Shown here in pieces: positions 26,746 to 35,334 of a stretch of 64,000 nucleotides of DNA (the first letter of the stretch is position 1; each line of letters starts with the position of its first letter). The DNA lies in assembly GCA_900540785.1 (NCBI GenBank), contig UQHF01000001.1, forward strand, positions 124,001 through 188,000. Reading direction: 5' to 3'. Made by a program: the position numbers and the translations under genes. Under the pieces are notes generated by a model. The model made no database searches, was not told the origin of the DNA, and saw only the letters and a program-made list of their open reading frames with translations. This DNA comes from an uncultured Blautia sp. (GTDB taxonomy: Bacteria; Bacillota; Clostridia; Lachnospirales; Lachnospiraceae).

Positions 26746-27960
26746 TCAGACAGAAAACGAAATCTTTCCGTATTCTCCGTCATATCCGGGAGAGCAGGTC
26801 ACTTCGCCCTTTCGAAGCCCCTCTATGGCATCTCCCAGAGAAATTCCAAAAGAAGCTCTTATATCCTGAGCAGGGACTTCCCGGAGGATTTCAAATTCTG
26901 ATCCCAGTGTTTCCAGCATTTTCTCATACTGAGCCTGCACACGCTTGCTTGCAGCGGAATATCCCATACAGGCGGCAACTGTCTCTATAAGAGGAACGAG
27001 GCTTTCATAAGGGCGCTCTGTTTTCTTCCTGCTCCCATTACTTTCTCCTTTTTCTGAAAGCTCCTGTACTCTGTGCGCCACGCCCATCGTAAGAGGCTTT
27101 TTACAGACAGGGCAGATTCCTCCTGCCGCCTCCGCCTCCTTCGGACTTAACACTACGCCGCATTTTCTGTGCCCGTCATAGTGATACTTTCCTTCTTCCG
27201 GAAAAAATTCCAGAGTTCCCGCAAGACCTTTTCCGGTACAAATGGCTTCGTAAAGCTTTTCGTAAGAAAAAGGAATATCAAAAAGAGTCGCCTCTCGCCC
27301 AAGCTTTGAGGGAGAATGTGCGTCCGAATTTGATACAAGAAAATACTTATCAAGACAGGGCACACTTCTGTTCATGGGCGGATCAGAAGACAAACCTGTT
27401 TCCAGGGCATAAATATACGGCGATAAATCCCCGTAGCATTCTTCTATACTGTCAAAACCGGATTTTGCTCCCAGAGCAGAAAAATGCGGCGTCCAGATAT
27501 GAGCAGGAATCAAAATCCCACGGGACGTCACGTCCAGCATCATCTCCAGAAGGTCTCGGCTGTCAAGCCCCAGGATTGGTCTGCCGTCAGAATGGATATT
27601 TCCGATTTTTTCAAGCTTTTCTGAAAAAAGCTCTGCCTCCTCAAGTCCGGGAAGCAAAATCAGATTATGAACCTTTCTCGTTCTGCCGTTCTTTTTATAA
27701 ATACAACTGATCTCTCCCGTCACCACAAAACGCGGCGTATGCTCATGAACCGGCGCGTCCTTCACGCAGTAAAGCCCGTCTTCTTTCATGACCAATCTGT
27801 CTCTTAATTCTCCGCGCCAGCCCGGGTGTGTAAAATCTCCTGTTCCCACAATGGAAATCCCTTTTTTCTCTGCCCAGGCAGCGATCGTCTCTGGATTTCC
27901 GTCTTTGCTCGTCGCCATAGAATACCTGGAATGTATGTGCAGATCTGTGATTTTTGTCAT
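26746..27960 (-). CDS. Endonuclease Q-like DNA repair nuclease (PHP domain)
   Basis: This 404-residue protein starts with PHP-type metal ligands (DLHIHSRYS), followed by GTGDFTHPGW, VVTGEISCIY, PAHIWTPHFS and VSNSDAHSPSKLGREA. A later cysteine cluster (KCGV and CPVCKK) would form a zinc site, and a C-terminal DNA-binding helical region follows. EndoQ enzymes nick DNA 5' to deaminated bases such as uracil and hypoxanthine and to abasic sites. The length fits the family. It is cotranscribed with a phosphodiesterase and a nicotinamidase-like gene. Confidence 0.82.
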   Translation of the reverse strand: MTKITDLHIHSRYSMATSKDGNPETIAAWAEKKGISIVGTGDFTHPGWRGELRDRLVMKEDGLYCVKDAPVHEHTPRFVVTGEISCIYKKNGRTRKVHNLILLPGLEEAELFSEKLEKIGNIHSDGRPILGLDSRDLLEMMLDVTSRGILIPAHIWTPHFSALGAKSGFDSIEECYGDLSPYIYALETGLSSDPPMNRSVPCLDKYFLVSNSDAHSPSKLGREATLFDIPFSYEKLYEAICTGKGLAGTLEFFPEEGKYHYDGHRKCGVVLSPKEAEAAGGICPVCKKPLTMGVAHRVQELSEKGESNGSRKKTERPYESLVPLIETVAACMGYSAASKRVQAQYEKMLETLGSEFEILREVPAQDIRASFGISLGDAIEGLRKGEVTCSPGYDGEYGKISFSV

Positions 27961-27998
27961 CTTTTTCCAGCTCTTCCTTTCAGATATTCTTCATGTTT

Positions 27999-28511
27999 CT
28001 AATGTACGTCGATCTGACACATCTTCATAGCTTCCAGCGCATTGTCATGGCTTGCAGGAGTCACGCCCGCGCAGCAGGAAGCATCTACAGAAACAGGTGT
28101 TTCCGGAAGATATGCTTTTAAGAGAAGCGCATTTGAGATTACACAGATGTCTGTGCAGAGACCTACAAGCTCAATAGAAGAAAACTCTCCTTTTTCCGCC
28201 CACTGTGCAAGCGCTCTGCTTCCAAAAGAAGGTTTCTCAAAATATTCGCCTTTAAAGTCCTGAAGGGCTTTATCAAGCTCCCAGCCCTCTGTTCCTTTGA
28301 TGCAGTGTTCCACAGGAAGGCGCTTTCCCTCCTGTGTTTCCAGATAATTTTCATGGTGGGTATCAAAGGTAAATACCACCTCATCTTCCGCATTCTGGTA
28401 CTCTCTGATTTTCTCAGCCACCTTCGGCACGATTGCCTGTGCTTCCTTTGTTCCAAGACTTCCGTCAATAAAATCTTTCTGCATATCCACAACTACAAGT
28501 AAACGTTTCAT
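27999..28511 (-). CDS. Nicotinamidase-like cysteine hydrolase
   Basis: The 170-residue isochorismatase-fold protein has the catalytic Asp in VVDMQKDF, the FEKPSFG lysine region, and the nucleophile Cys in GLCTDICV with the family cis-peptide nearby. The order fits PncA-type enzymes that turn nicotinamide into nicotinate for NAD salvage, but other amides are possible. FDTHHENY and LPVEHC give the likely metal ligands. It lies 38 nt before the EndoQ gene. Confidence 0.82.
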   Translation of the reverse strand: MKRLLVVVDMQKDFIDGSLGTKEAQAIVPKVAEKIREYQNAEDEVVFTFDTHHENYLETQEGKRLPVEHCIKGTEGWELDKALQDFKGEYFEKPSFGSRALAQWAEKGEFSSIELVGLCTDICVISNALLLKAYLPETPVSVDASCCAGVTPASHDNALEAMKMCQIDVH

Positions 28512-28539
28512 AATATTTTGTCTCCTTTTGAATCTCTTT

Positions 28540-29682
28540 TCATATGTCTTTATAATAAGCCGGCGAAATCACATCGCTTTCCTTACAGCTGCAGCCGTTT
28601 TCGTACCCGTCGCAGCAGTCACAGTTGGAACAGTACATATGGGTATCCGGAATATAAAAAAGCCCTCCATACTGGGAAGAAGTGCGAAGCTCCTTCGACT
28701 GTTTTTTGCTGTTGGCATAGTGGATCCCATTGGAGATCAGCATATTCTCCGGCGTATATTTTCCAAAATCAAAGTAGTGATCCTGGGTTCCGTGGTGCGG
28801 CACTTTAATGCACCAGTAATGCTCAAAAAGCGGCAGCTTTCCGTCATAATCTGAGGCGATCATTTCCAGATGCCCCCTCTCTGCGTCCCCTGTAAAAAGA
28901 AGGTTTAATTCCCCGTCATTTTTATTCTGGAACACAATGCTTATCTTATTTTTAAACCGGCGCAGAAGCAGCTTTTTCTCCTCCATGAAAAGAAGAAGTT
29001 TTTTAAATTCTTCCGTTGCACGTAAATTTCGAAACTCTCTTTCCATGCGTCTGGTATCCGGCATTTCCTCTGCTGTCAGTTCTTTTCCCTCTGTCATGGA
29101 ACATAAGATTTCACGAAGCTTTTCTGCAAAATCTGCGATTTTCTCAAGGGCTTCCCCATGTTCTTTTTGCAAAATCTGATACATCTCGTCTGTCTCTTCC
29201 CGGATTATATTTTTATCCGGCCAGAGCGCCTGATATTTGTCTTCAAACACCGTTCCACGACTTAAAAGCTCCACCTTCTGCGGTTTCCGGCAAAGGGCTT
29301 CCACCAGTGCGAAAAGGCTTACCTGGCGGCTTGGAAGAAACGAATCCTTTTCCAGATCTGCAAGCAGAAGAAGAGTCAGCGTCCGGCTCATTTCTTTTTC
29401 TGAAAACACATCGGGAAGATAAATTTTCCCAAACTCATAAGAGCTGCTCCTGTGTTTCATCATATATAAAAGTCCGGACAGATGGTCAAGATGGAAGTGG
29501 GTAAGAAGCAGGTTTTTCTTCTCGATAGTGGTAAGGTCCGAAATGATCACATCAAAGGTTTCTTTTCTCGGCCTCCCCTCAATCCTGCTGTTGCTCGTGC
29601 CGAAATCTACAAGAAGGCTTCCCTTCCGGTCCCGGAGGCAGAAACAGTCCCCGTATCCCACGTTATACATACGTATTTTCAT
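28540..29682 (-). CDS. Metallo-beta-lactamase-fold hydrolase with Cys-rich tail
   Basis: The 380-residue protein begins MKIRMYNVGYGDCF and has the MBL motif THFHLDHLSG, a later GDAERGH and PHHGTQDHY, in the order seen in ComEC-type MBL domains. A long helical insert (about 95-230) interrupts the fold. The last 45 residues hold six Cys in a short stretch (CSNCDCCDGYENGCSC), a possible metal or Fe-S site. The ATG at 29682 follows GAGGAAAGAG; a longer frame lacks a site. It heads the seven-gene operon to lrgB. Substrate unknown. Confidence 0.75.
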   Translation of the reverse strand: MKIRMYNVGYGDCFCLRDRKGSLLVDFGTSNSRIEGRPRKETFDVIISDLTTIEKKNLLLTHFHLDHLSGLLYMMKHRSSSYEFGKIYLPDVFSEKEMSRTLTLLLLADLEKDSFLPSRQVSLFALVEALCRKPQKVELLSRGTVFEDKYQALWPDKNIIREETDEMYQILQKEHGEALEKIADFAEKLREILCSMTEGKELTAEEMPDTRRMEREFRNLRATEEFKKLLLFMEEKKLLLRRFKNKISIVFQNKNDGELNLLFTGDAERGHLEMIASDYDGKLPLFEHYWCIKVPHHGTQDHYFDFGKYTPENMLISNGIHYANSKKQSKELRTSSQYGGLFYIPDTHMYCSNCDCCDGYENGCSCKESDVISPAYYKDI

Positions 29683-29719
29683 TTTCGCTCTTTCCTCTTT
29701 TACGTTGATTCTGTCCTTT

Positions 29720-29748
29720 ATTTTAATATAGAGGACGGGTAAATACAA
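29720..29748 (-). promoter_or_regulatory. Promoter of the seven-gene operon
   Basis: On the minus strand TTGTAT (29743-29748) and TAAAAT (29720-29725) have a 17-bp spacer, about 40 bp before the MBL gene. Confidence 0.55.
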
Positions 29749-29787
29749 GGGCTTGCGTAAAAAGTCCCCCTATTTTCAAAATCTCTC

Positions 29788-29816
29788 TTGTCAAATCTTC
29801 TTTCACATATTAAGAT
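29788..29816 (+). promoter_or_regulatory. Promoter of the MATE-nth operon
   Basis: TTGTCA (29788-29793) and TAAGAT (29811-29816) are 17 bp apart, about 50 bp before the MATE start. Confidence 0.55.
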
Positions 29817-29867
29817 AGTTCCAGCGGCATTTTCAGCCGTAATGTTACATGACAAAGGATTTTTATT

Positions 29868-31226
29868 ATGAGCAGAGAAAAACGTCCGGACCTGACATCG
29901 GGTCCTATTTTAAAGACTTTAACAGAGCTTGCCCTGCCTATCATGGCTTCCTCTTTTCTCGGAACTGCCTACAATCTCACAGACATGGCATGGATCGGTA
30001 TGCTGGGAGCGAAAGCAGTAGCAGGCGTTGGCGTAGGCGGAATGTACGTATGGCTCTCCCAGGGTCTTGTCTCCCTTGCGCGAATGGGCGGCCAGGTAAA
30101 CGTTGCCCAAAGCTGCGGCAAAGGCGATCATAAAGAAGCAGAAAAGTATGCTTCCGCTTCCATTCAGATCACGGTTTTATTCGGCATTCTCTTTGCAGCC
30201 GTATGCCTGCTTTTTACAAAACCGCTGATTTCTTTTTTTAATTTAGACGATGCACAGACATATGCAGACGCTCTTGTGTACATGAAAATCACCTGTGGCC
30301 TGATCATTTTTTCTTTTATGAATCTTACTCTCACAGGGCTTTACACTGCACAGGGCGATTCCAAAATGCCCTTTAAGGCAAACCTTGCAGGACTTGTGCT
30401 GAATATGATCCTGGATCCTCTTCTGATTCTGGGAATCGGACCGTTTCCAAAGCTTTCCGTAGCAGGAGCTGCCATTGCCACCGTAGCTGCACAGTTCCTT
30501 GTTATGGTCGTGATGCTTCTTGGGATTTTCCGTAAAAAGAGCAGTGAAAATGTCATGCGCCATATGAATGTTTTCAAAAAAGCGCCGGGGCACTTTTACC
30601 ATTCTATTTTCCGTATCGGCTTTCCAACTGCCTGCCAGGGCATGATCTACTGTGGGATTTCCATGATCCTCACAAGAATGGTATCCGGTTTCGGACCTGC
30701 GGCAATCGCTACCCAGCGCGTGGGAGGACAGATCGAATCCCTTTCCTGGAACACAGCGGACGGTTTTGCAGCAGCCTTAAACGCCTTTGTGGGACAGAAT
30801 TACGGGGCAAAAAAACACGAGCGGATCAGAAAAGGATATTCCGCTTCATTCCGTGTGATTTCCATATGGGGACTTTTAATTACCGCTGCCTTTGCTCTTT
30901 TCCCCGTACCCATTGCAGGTCTTTTCTTCCATGAACCGGAAGTAATTGATATTGCAAAAGATTACCTGATCATCATTGGTTTAAGCGAACCGTTTATGTG
31001 CGTGGAGCTTATGACAGTAGGCGCGATTTCAGGGCTCGGAAAAACAAAAACAGCCAGCATTATCACCATTGTTCTGACTGCCGCCCGTATCCCTCTTGCA
31101 CTCCTTCTCTCCTATATCGGCATGGGACTGAATGGTATCTGGTGGGCGCTTACTATTTCCTCCATTGCAAAGGGAATCGTATTTTACTTTACATTTCATC
31201 ATATCAGCCGCAACTTTAAAGACTGA
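29868..31226 (+). CDS. MATE family efflux transporter
   Basis: The 452-residue protein has about twelve hydrophobic helices in two matched halves, each with the family pattern (LTELALPIMASSFLGTAYNLTDM in part, and FRIGFPTACQGMIYCGISMIL in part). MATE proteins export cationic drugs, dyes or metabolites in exchange for sodium or protons. AAAGGA precedes the ATG. The nth gene follows after 15 nt and is probably on the same transcript. Confidence 0.92.
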   Translation: MSREKRPDLTSGPILKTLTELALPIMASSFLGTAYNLTDMAWIGMLGAKAVAGVGVGGMYVWLSQGLVSLARMGGQVNVAQSCGKGDHKEAEKYASASIQITVLFGILFAAVCLLFTKPLISFFNLDDAQTYADALVYMKITCGLIIFSFMNLTLTGLYTAQGDSKMPFKANLAGLVLNMILDPLLILGIGPFPKLSVAGAAIATVAAQFLVMVVMLLGIFRKKSSENVMRHMNVFKKAPGHFYHSIFRIGFPTACQGMIYCGISMILTRMVSGFGPAAIATQRVGGQIESLSWNTADGFAAALNAFVGQNYGAKKHERIRKGYSASFRVISIWGLLITAAFALFPVPIAGLFFHEPEVIDIAKDYLIIIGLSEPFMCVELMTVGAISGLGKTKTASIITIVLTAARIPLALLLSYIGMGLNGIWWALTISSIAKGIVFYFTFHHISRNFKD

Positions 31227-31241
31227 TGGAAAGGAACACTT

Positions 31242-31877
31242 ATGACAAAAAAACAGCGTACTCTAGAGGTCATTGACCGTTTAAAAAAAGAATATCCTGA
31301 CGCAGACTGTACACTTGATTACGACCAGGCGTGGAAGCTTCTTGTAAGCGTCCGCCTTGCCGCCCAGTGTACAGATGCCCGTGTAAATGTTGTAGTTCAG
31401 GAACTCTTCGCAAAATACCCGAGTGTGGAGGCTCTTGCAGAAGCCACTCCCGAAGAAATAGAAGCCATCGTAAAGCCCTGTGGTCTCGGAAGAAGCAAGG
31501 CGCGCGACATAAGCGCCTGCATGAAAATGCTCCGCGATGATTTCGGCGGAAAAATCCCGGAAGACTTTGACGCACTTTTAAAGCTTCCCGGTGTGGGAAG
31601 AAAAAGCGCCAACCTGATCATGGGAGATGTGTTCAAAAAACCGGCAATCGTGACAGATACACACTGTATCCGTCTCACAAACCGCATCGGTCTTGTAGAC
31701 AATATCAAGGAGCCTAAAAAAGTGGAAATGGCACTCTGGAAGCTTGTTCCCCCGGAAGAGGGAAGCGACTTCTGCCACCGTCTTGTATACCACGGAAGAG
31801 AAATCTGTACAGCCCGCACAAAACCTTTTTGCGATAAGTGCTGCCTGGAAGACATATGCAAAAAAAATGGGGTCTGA
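31242..31877 (+). CDS. nth: Endonuclease III (Nth), base-excision repair
   Basis: The 211-residue protein has the helix-hairpin-helix LPGVGRKSANLIM with its catalytic Lys, the catalytic Asp in VTDTHCIRLTNRIG, and a C-terminal four-Cys iron-sulfur cluster (first Cys in ICTART, then FCDKCC and DIC). It removes oxidised pyrimidines and nicks the abasic site. The spacing between the first two cluster Cys is seven residues, one more than in E. coli. It ends at a terminator shared with the ogg-like gene that converges on it. Confidence 0.95.
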   Translation: MTKKQRTLEVIDRLKKEYPDADCTLDYDQAWKLLVSVRLAAQCTDARVNVVVQELFAKYPSVEALAEATPEEIEAIVKPCGLGRSKARDISACMKMLRDDFGGKIPEDFDALLKLPGVGRKSANLIMGDVFKKPAIVTDTHCIRLTNRIGLVDNIKEPKKVEMALWKLVPPEEGSDFCHRLVYHGREICTARTKPFCDKCCLEDICKKNGV

Positions 31878-31895
31878 ATCCAGACCTCATTTTTT
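31871..31895. terminator. Shared terminator overlapping the nth stop codon
   Basis: GGTCTG (31871-31876) pairs with CAGACC (31881-31886) around a 4-nt loop and is followed by TTTTTT. On the minus strand the stem is followed by a long T run as well. The nth TGA lies inside the stem and loop. Confidence 0.75.
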
Positions 31896-31906
31896 ATATA
31901 CAGAAA

Positions 31907-32719
31907 TCATTCTGCTCCGTTCAGCTCATAATAAAAGATATACTGCTGCAGAATCCCGCGGATTCCCTTATATCTTCTGTTTGGAAACCCTCTTTTATAA
32001 TGCTTCTCAAGCGCCTGCTTTATATGGGTATCTACAGGAAACGCATCTGTGTGATGAAGAGCAAAAAGGCAGATACAGTCTGCAACCTTTTCCCCTACTC
32101 CATACAATTCAAGAAGGGCAGCCTTCGCCTTCCTGTAAGTCATATCTTCTATCTTTTCCAGAGAAATCCTCCCCTCTGATACCGCTTTTGCCGCCTCCAG
32201 AACATACTTTGCACGATAGCCGAGATTACACTCCCGAAGCGCCTCCTCAGATGCCATTGAAAGTCTCTCAGGGGTTGGAAACGCGTAATATTCTTTTCCC
32301 TCAAAAGAAATCTTTTTCTCCCCGTATCTTTCACATATATTTTCAATGCATTTACGAATGCGGACAATATTATTCTGCTGGGAAATGAGAAAAGAAATGA
32401 TCATCTCCCATAAATCCTGCTGAAGGATCCGGATACCGCCGCCTTTTTCTGCCGCCGCATTTAAGTATTTATCTCTCGGATTGATCCTGTCTATGTACTC
32501 CTGATAATCGCAGTCCAGATCAAAATAAAAAAGCCAGAAACACAAAAAAACCTCCTGACTGCAGCAAAAGGTTACGATTTTTCCCTGTTGTTCGATTTCA
32601 AGATACTGGTCTGCCGCCACTACACTGTAACGGTTTTCTCCTATGCACTTCATGCGAAAGCACTGTCCGGAACTACATATCTGTTCCAGATCAAAATGTT
32701 CCAGTTCCAATGTTATCAT
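31907..32719 (-). CDS. ogg: 8-oxoguanine DNA glycosylase, OGG1 type
   Basis: This 270-residue protein has the N-terminal OGG domain (FDLEQICSSGQCFRMK) and the HhH-GPD core: LYGVGEKVADCICLF carries the catalytic Lys and FPVDTHIKQAL the catalytic Asp. It would excise 8-oxoguanine opposite C. OGG1-type enzymes are found in some clostridia instead of, or beside, MutM. It converges on nth with a shared terminator, placing two oxidative-damage glycosylases tail to tail. Confidence 0.92.
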   Translation of the reverse strand: MITLELEHFDLEQICSSGQCFRMKCIGENRYSVVAADQYLEIEQQGKIVTFCCSQEVFLCFWLFYFDLDCDYQEYIDRINPRDKYLNAAAEKGGGIRILQQDLWEMIISFLISQQNNIVRIRKCIENICERYGEKKISFEGKEYYAFPTPERLSMASEEALRECNLGYRAKYVLEAAKAVSEGRISLEKIEDMTYRKAKAALLELYGVGEKVADCICLFALHHTDAFPVDTHIKQALEKHYKRGFPNRRYKGIRGILQQYIFYYELNGAE

Positions 32720-32740
32720 GTGTAAACCTCAACTCTCCCC

Positions 32741-32769
32741 TTGATGTGTGAATAAAATTATTATATACT
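32741..32769 (+). promoter_or_regulatory. Promoter of the hicB gene
   Basis: TTGATG (32741-32746) and TATACT (32764-32769) have a 17-bp spacer, about 40 bp before the ATG. Confidence 0.6.
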
Positions 32770-32810
32770 GTTTTTGTTTGAATGTTAAGTTACAGAAAGG
32801 AGTTACTCGT

Positions 32811-33089
32811 ATGAGATTTATTTATCCTGCCGTATTCCACAAAACAGAAGACGGCAAATATAAAGCACATTTTCCAGATTTAGAATGCTGTTATGCAGAA
32901 GGAGATACCCTGGAGGAGGCTGTTGACAATGCAAATGAAGCTGCCTCCAACTGGATTTCTGCCGAACTTATGGAGGAAGACTGGGATCTTCCATCTATTT
33001 CTGACGAATCTGATATTGCTCTTGAAGAGGGTGACGTGGTGCGAAATATCGCAGTCACCATTCGCCTCAGAGACGGCTGGGACGAATAA
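32811..33089 (+). CDS. HicB-like antitoxin, no HicA beside it
   Basis: This 92-residue protein matches the HicB partial RNase H fold (YPAVFHKTEDGKYKAHFPDL, then GDTLEEAVDNANEAASNWI). AAAGGAG lies 8 nt before the ATG at 32811. HicB normally pairs with the small RNA-cleaving toxin HicA, but no HicA-like frame is seen on either side, and the C-terminus lacks a clear DNA-binding helix pair. It ends one base from the convergent MarR gene. Confidence 0.8.
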   Translation: MRFIYPAVFHKTEDGKYKAHFPDLECCYAEGDTLEEAVDNANEAASNWISAELMEEDWDLPSISDESDIALEEGDVVRNIAVTIRLRDGWDE

Positions 33090-33090
33090 G

Positions 33091-33528
33091 TTATTCCCCA
33101 TATTTTCTGAAAAAAACAGAGAGACTGTCAAGAGCCTTTACAAGAACAGACAGTTCCTCCTCCGAAAGGGAATCAATAACTGCATCTGTCATCTTATGGT
33201 GAAATTCGGCGTGGTGGTGAAATGCCCTGCGCCCTTTTCCTGTAAGGTGGATATATACCACTCTTCTGTCTTTTTCACTGCGGCTGCGCTCTGCGTAGCC
33301 TTTTTTTACAAGCCCGTTCATGGACGTTGTAAGAGAACCGACTGTGATATGGAGCTTCGCGGCAATGGAGGACATATTTCCTCCCCCAAGGCCGATCGCC
33401 TCGATAATGTGCATATCATTATTGGAAATATCTTTATACTCACTTGTAATAATTGCTTCTTCCTCAAGCTGCAGGATTTCATTAAACAAATGAACCAGTA
33501 CGTCATTGATCACTTCCCGATTATCCAT
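33091..33528 (-). CDS. fabT: MarR-family regulator, probable FabT
   Basis: The 145-residue protein has a MarR winged helix (MSSIAAKLHITVGSLTTSMNGLVKKG, cut here for length, then RSRSEKDRRVVYIHLT wing). In streptococci FabT, a MarR protein, binds TTTGA-N3-TCAAA-like boxes and represses fab genes with acyl-ACP as co-repressor. Such a box overlaps the fab promoter here (42679-42691). The gene lies at the far end of the fab operon, 100 bp after accDA, instead of before fabH. GGAG precedes the ATG. The FabT name rests on context. Confidence 0.7.
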   Translation of the reverse strand: MDNREVINDVLVHLFNEILQLEEEAIITSEYKDISNNDMHIIEAIGLGGGNMSSIAAKLHITVGSLTTSMNGLVKKGYAERSRSEKDRRVVYIHLTGKGRRAFHHHAEFHHKMTDAVIDSLSEEELSVLVKALDSLSVFFRKYGE

Positions 33529-33583
33529 GTTTTACTCCTGTCCTTTCCGATTTACCGGCTTTTCTCAACCTTCATTCGTGCAC

Positions 33584-33612
33584 ATTGTACCACGTCTGCC
33601 CCATGATTTCCA
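33584..33612 (-). promoter_or_regulatory. Weak promoter before the fabT-like gene
   Basis: On the minus strand TGGAAA (33607-33612) and TACAAT (33584-33589) have a 17-bp spacer. It would let the regulator be made apart from the long fab transcript. Confidence 0.4.
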
Positions 33613-33627
33613 GTCCCAGTTTACGTC

Positions 33628-35334
33628 TCATAGATTTCGAAAACGTTCGTATCTTCCTTCCAGAAGCGTTTCGGTTTCACACTCTGTATATTTTAATAAA
33701 AATCCTCTGATTCCCTCGCAAAGCCTTTCGCATACAGATTCCATGTTTTCCCGTGTAAGCGGCTCTTCCTCTTTTATCACATGCTCCACAATCCCCAGTT
33801 TTTTCAAATCTTTTGCAGTAAGCTTCATAACAGAGGCAGCCTCTTTTGCCTTTTTACTGTCCTTCCATATAATAGAAGCAAAGCCTTCCGGAGAGAGAAT
33901 GGAATATACTGCATTTTCCATCATCCACACCTCGTCTGCAACTGCAAAAGCCAGTGCTCCCCCGCTTCCTCCCTCTCCGATCACAACAGAGAGAACGGGA
34001 ACTTTAAGTCCCGACATTTCATATAAATTTCTGGCGATCGCTTCTCCCTGACCGCGTTCCTCCGCTTCCAGGCCGCAGAACGCGCCTGGTGTATCCACAA
34101 GACAGATAACAGGGCGGTGAAACTTTTCCGCCTGCTTCATAAGACGAAGGGATTTCCGGTATCCTTCCGGAGAAACCATGCCAAAGTTTCTGGAAATGCT
34201 GTCCTTTGTATTTTTTCCTTTTTCCTGTACAAGAACGGTCACCGGAACTCCGCAAAAGGACGCAATCCCTCCCACAACAGACGCATCATCTCTGAAATAC
34301 CGGTCTCCGTGAAGCTCTGTAAAGTCCTCAAACAGATTTTCAATATAGTCGGTTCCTGTGGGACGCGCCTTGTCTCTTGCAAGAAGAACGTGCTCCCAGG
34401 CATCTTTTTTCTCCAGATTTTCCTCACCTTCAAAGGCTTTTTGATACGCTTCTTCCCAGTGAAAATTCCCGGTTTCCAAAGACACTTTTCCCGGATCCTC
34501 TCTGTGGAGACTCAGAATTTTCCCAAGAAAATCTCTCTGATTTTCCCTCTCCACGATTTTGTCGATAAAGCCGTGTTCCAGAAGAAATTCTGCTCTCTGA
34601 AAGCCTTTTGGAAGCTTCTGTCCGATGGTCTGCTCTATTACTCTCGGACCTGCAAACCCAATTAGGGCATTTGGCTCTGCCAGGATCAGATCCCCCAGCA
34701 TGGCAAAGCTTGCTGTCACGCCTCCCGTTGTGGGGTCTGTCAGAACAGAAATGTATAAAAGCCCTGCGTCGCTGTGGCGTTTCAGAGCTGCGGAGGTTTT
34801 TGCCATCTGCATAAGAGACACCATTCCCTCCTGCATTCTGGCGCCTCCTGAGCAGGCGAAAATAATCACAGGAAGGCGCATTTTTGTCGCCCGTTCCACT
34901 GCTCTTGTAATTTTTTCGCCCACTGCCTCGCCCATACTTGCCATTAAAAATCTGCCGTCGCATACGGCGATCACAGAAGGATTTCCTTTAATTTCCCCAT
35001 ATCCTGTCACAACCGCTTCTTTTAAGCCGGTTTTCTCCTGAAGTCCCTGTATCTTATCTTCATATCCTTTATAGTGAAGAGGATTCCGGATTTCCATGTC
35101 TGTATCCCACTCCTCAAAAGTGCCGGGATCTACTATCATTTCCACTCTTCTGTACGCGTGAATGCGAAAATAATTTCCACAGTGAGGGCAGATATACCTG
35201 TTTTTCTTTACTTCTTCCACAAACACGGCAGACTTGCAGGCGTTGCATTTTTTTACAAGACCTTCCGGAACCTCCGGTCTTTTTTCCCCGGTGTCATCTC
35301 CTGATTTCCGTCTTAATATATGCTTAAATTTCAT
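33628..35334 (-). CDS. accDA: Fused acetyl-CoA carboxylase carboxyltransferase (beta-alpha)
   Basis: This 568-residue protein joins the two carboxyltransferase subunits in one chain. The AccD part (1 to about 290) starts with a zinc finger (Cys 30, 33, 49, 52) and has GGARMQEGM and the [13 protein letters not shown] motif. The AccA part (about 310 to 568) starts at [15 protein letters not shown] and has [11 protein letters not shown], the [20 protein letters not shown] region, and [11 protein letters not shown]. AccA lacks its usual N-terminal helical arm, as expected for a fusion. It carries out the transfer of CO2 from biotin to acetyl-CoA. The start overlaps accC by 11 nt. Confidence 0.95.
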   Translation of the reverse strand: MKFKHILRRKSGDDTGEKRPEVPEGLVKKCNACKSAVFVEEVKKNRYICPHCGNYFRIHAYRRVEMIVDPGTFEEWDTDMEIRNPLHYKGYEDKIQGLQEKTGLKEAVVTGYGEIKGNPSVIAVCDGRFLMASMGEAVGEKITRAVERATKMRLPVIIFACSGGARMQEGMVSLMQMAKTSAALKRHSDAGLLYISVLTDPTTGGVTASFAMLGDLILAEPNALIGFAGPRVIEQTIGQKLPKGFQRAEFLLEHGFIDKIVERENQRDFLGKILSLHREDPGKVSLETGNFHWEEAYQKAFEGEENLEKKDAWEHVLLARDKARPTGTDYIENLFEDFTELHGDRYFRDDASVVGGIASFCGVPVTVLVQEKGKNTKDSISRNFGMVSPEGYRKSLRLMKQAEKFHRPVICLVDTPGAFCGLEAEERGQGEAIARNLYEMSGLKVPVLSVVIGEGGSGGALAFAVADEVWMMENAVYSILSPEGFASIIWKDSKKAKEAASVMKLTAKDLKKLGIVEHVIKEEEPLTRENMESVCERLCEGIRGFLLKYTECETETLLEGRYERFRNL

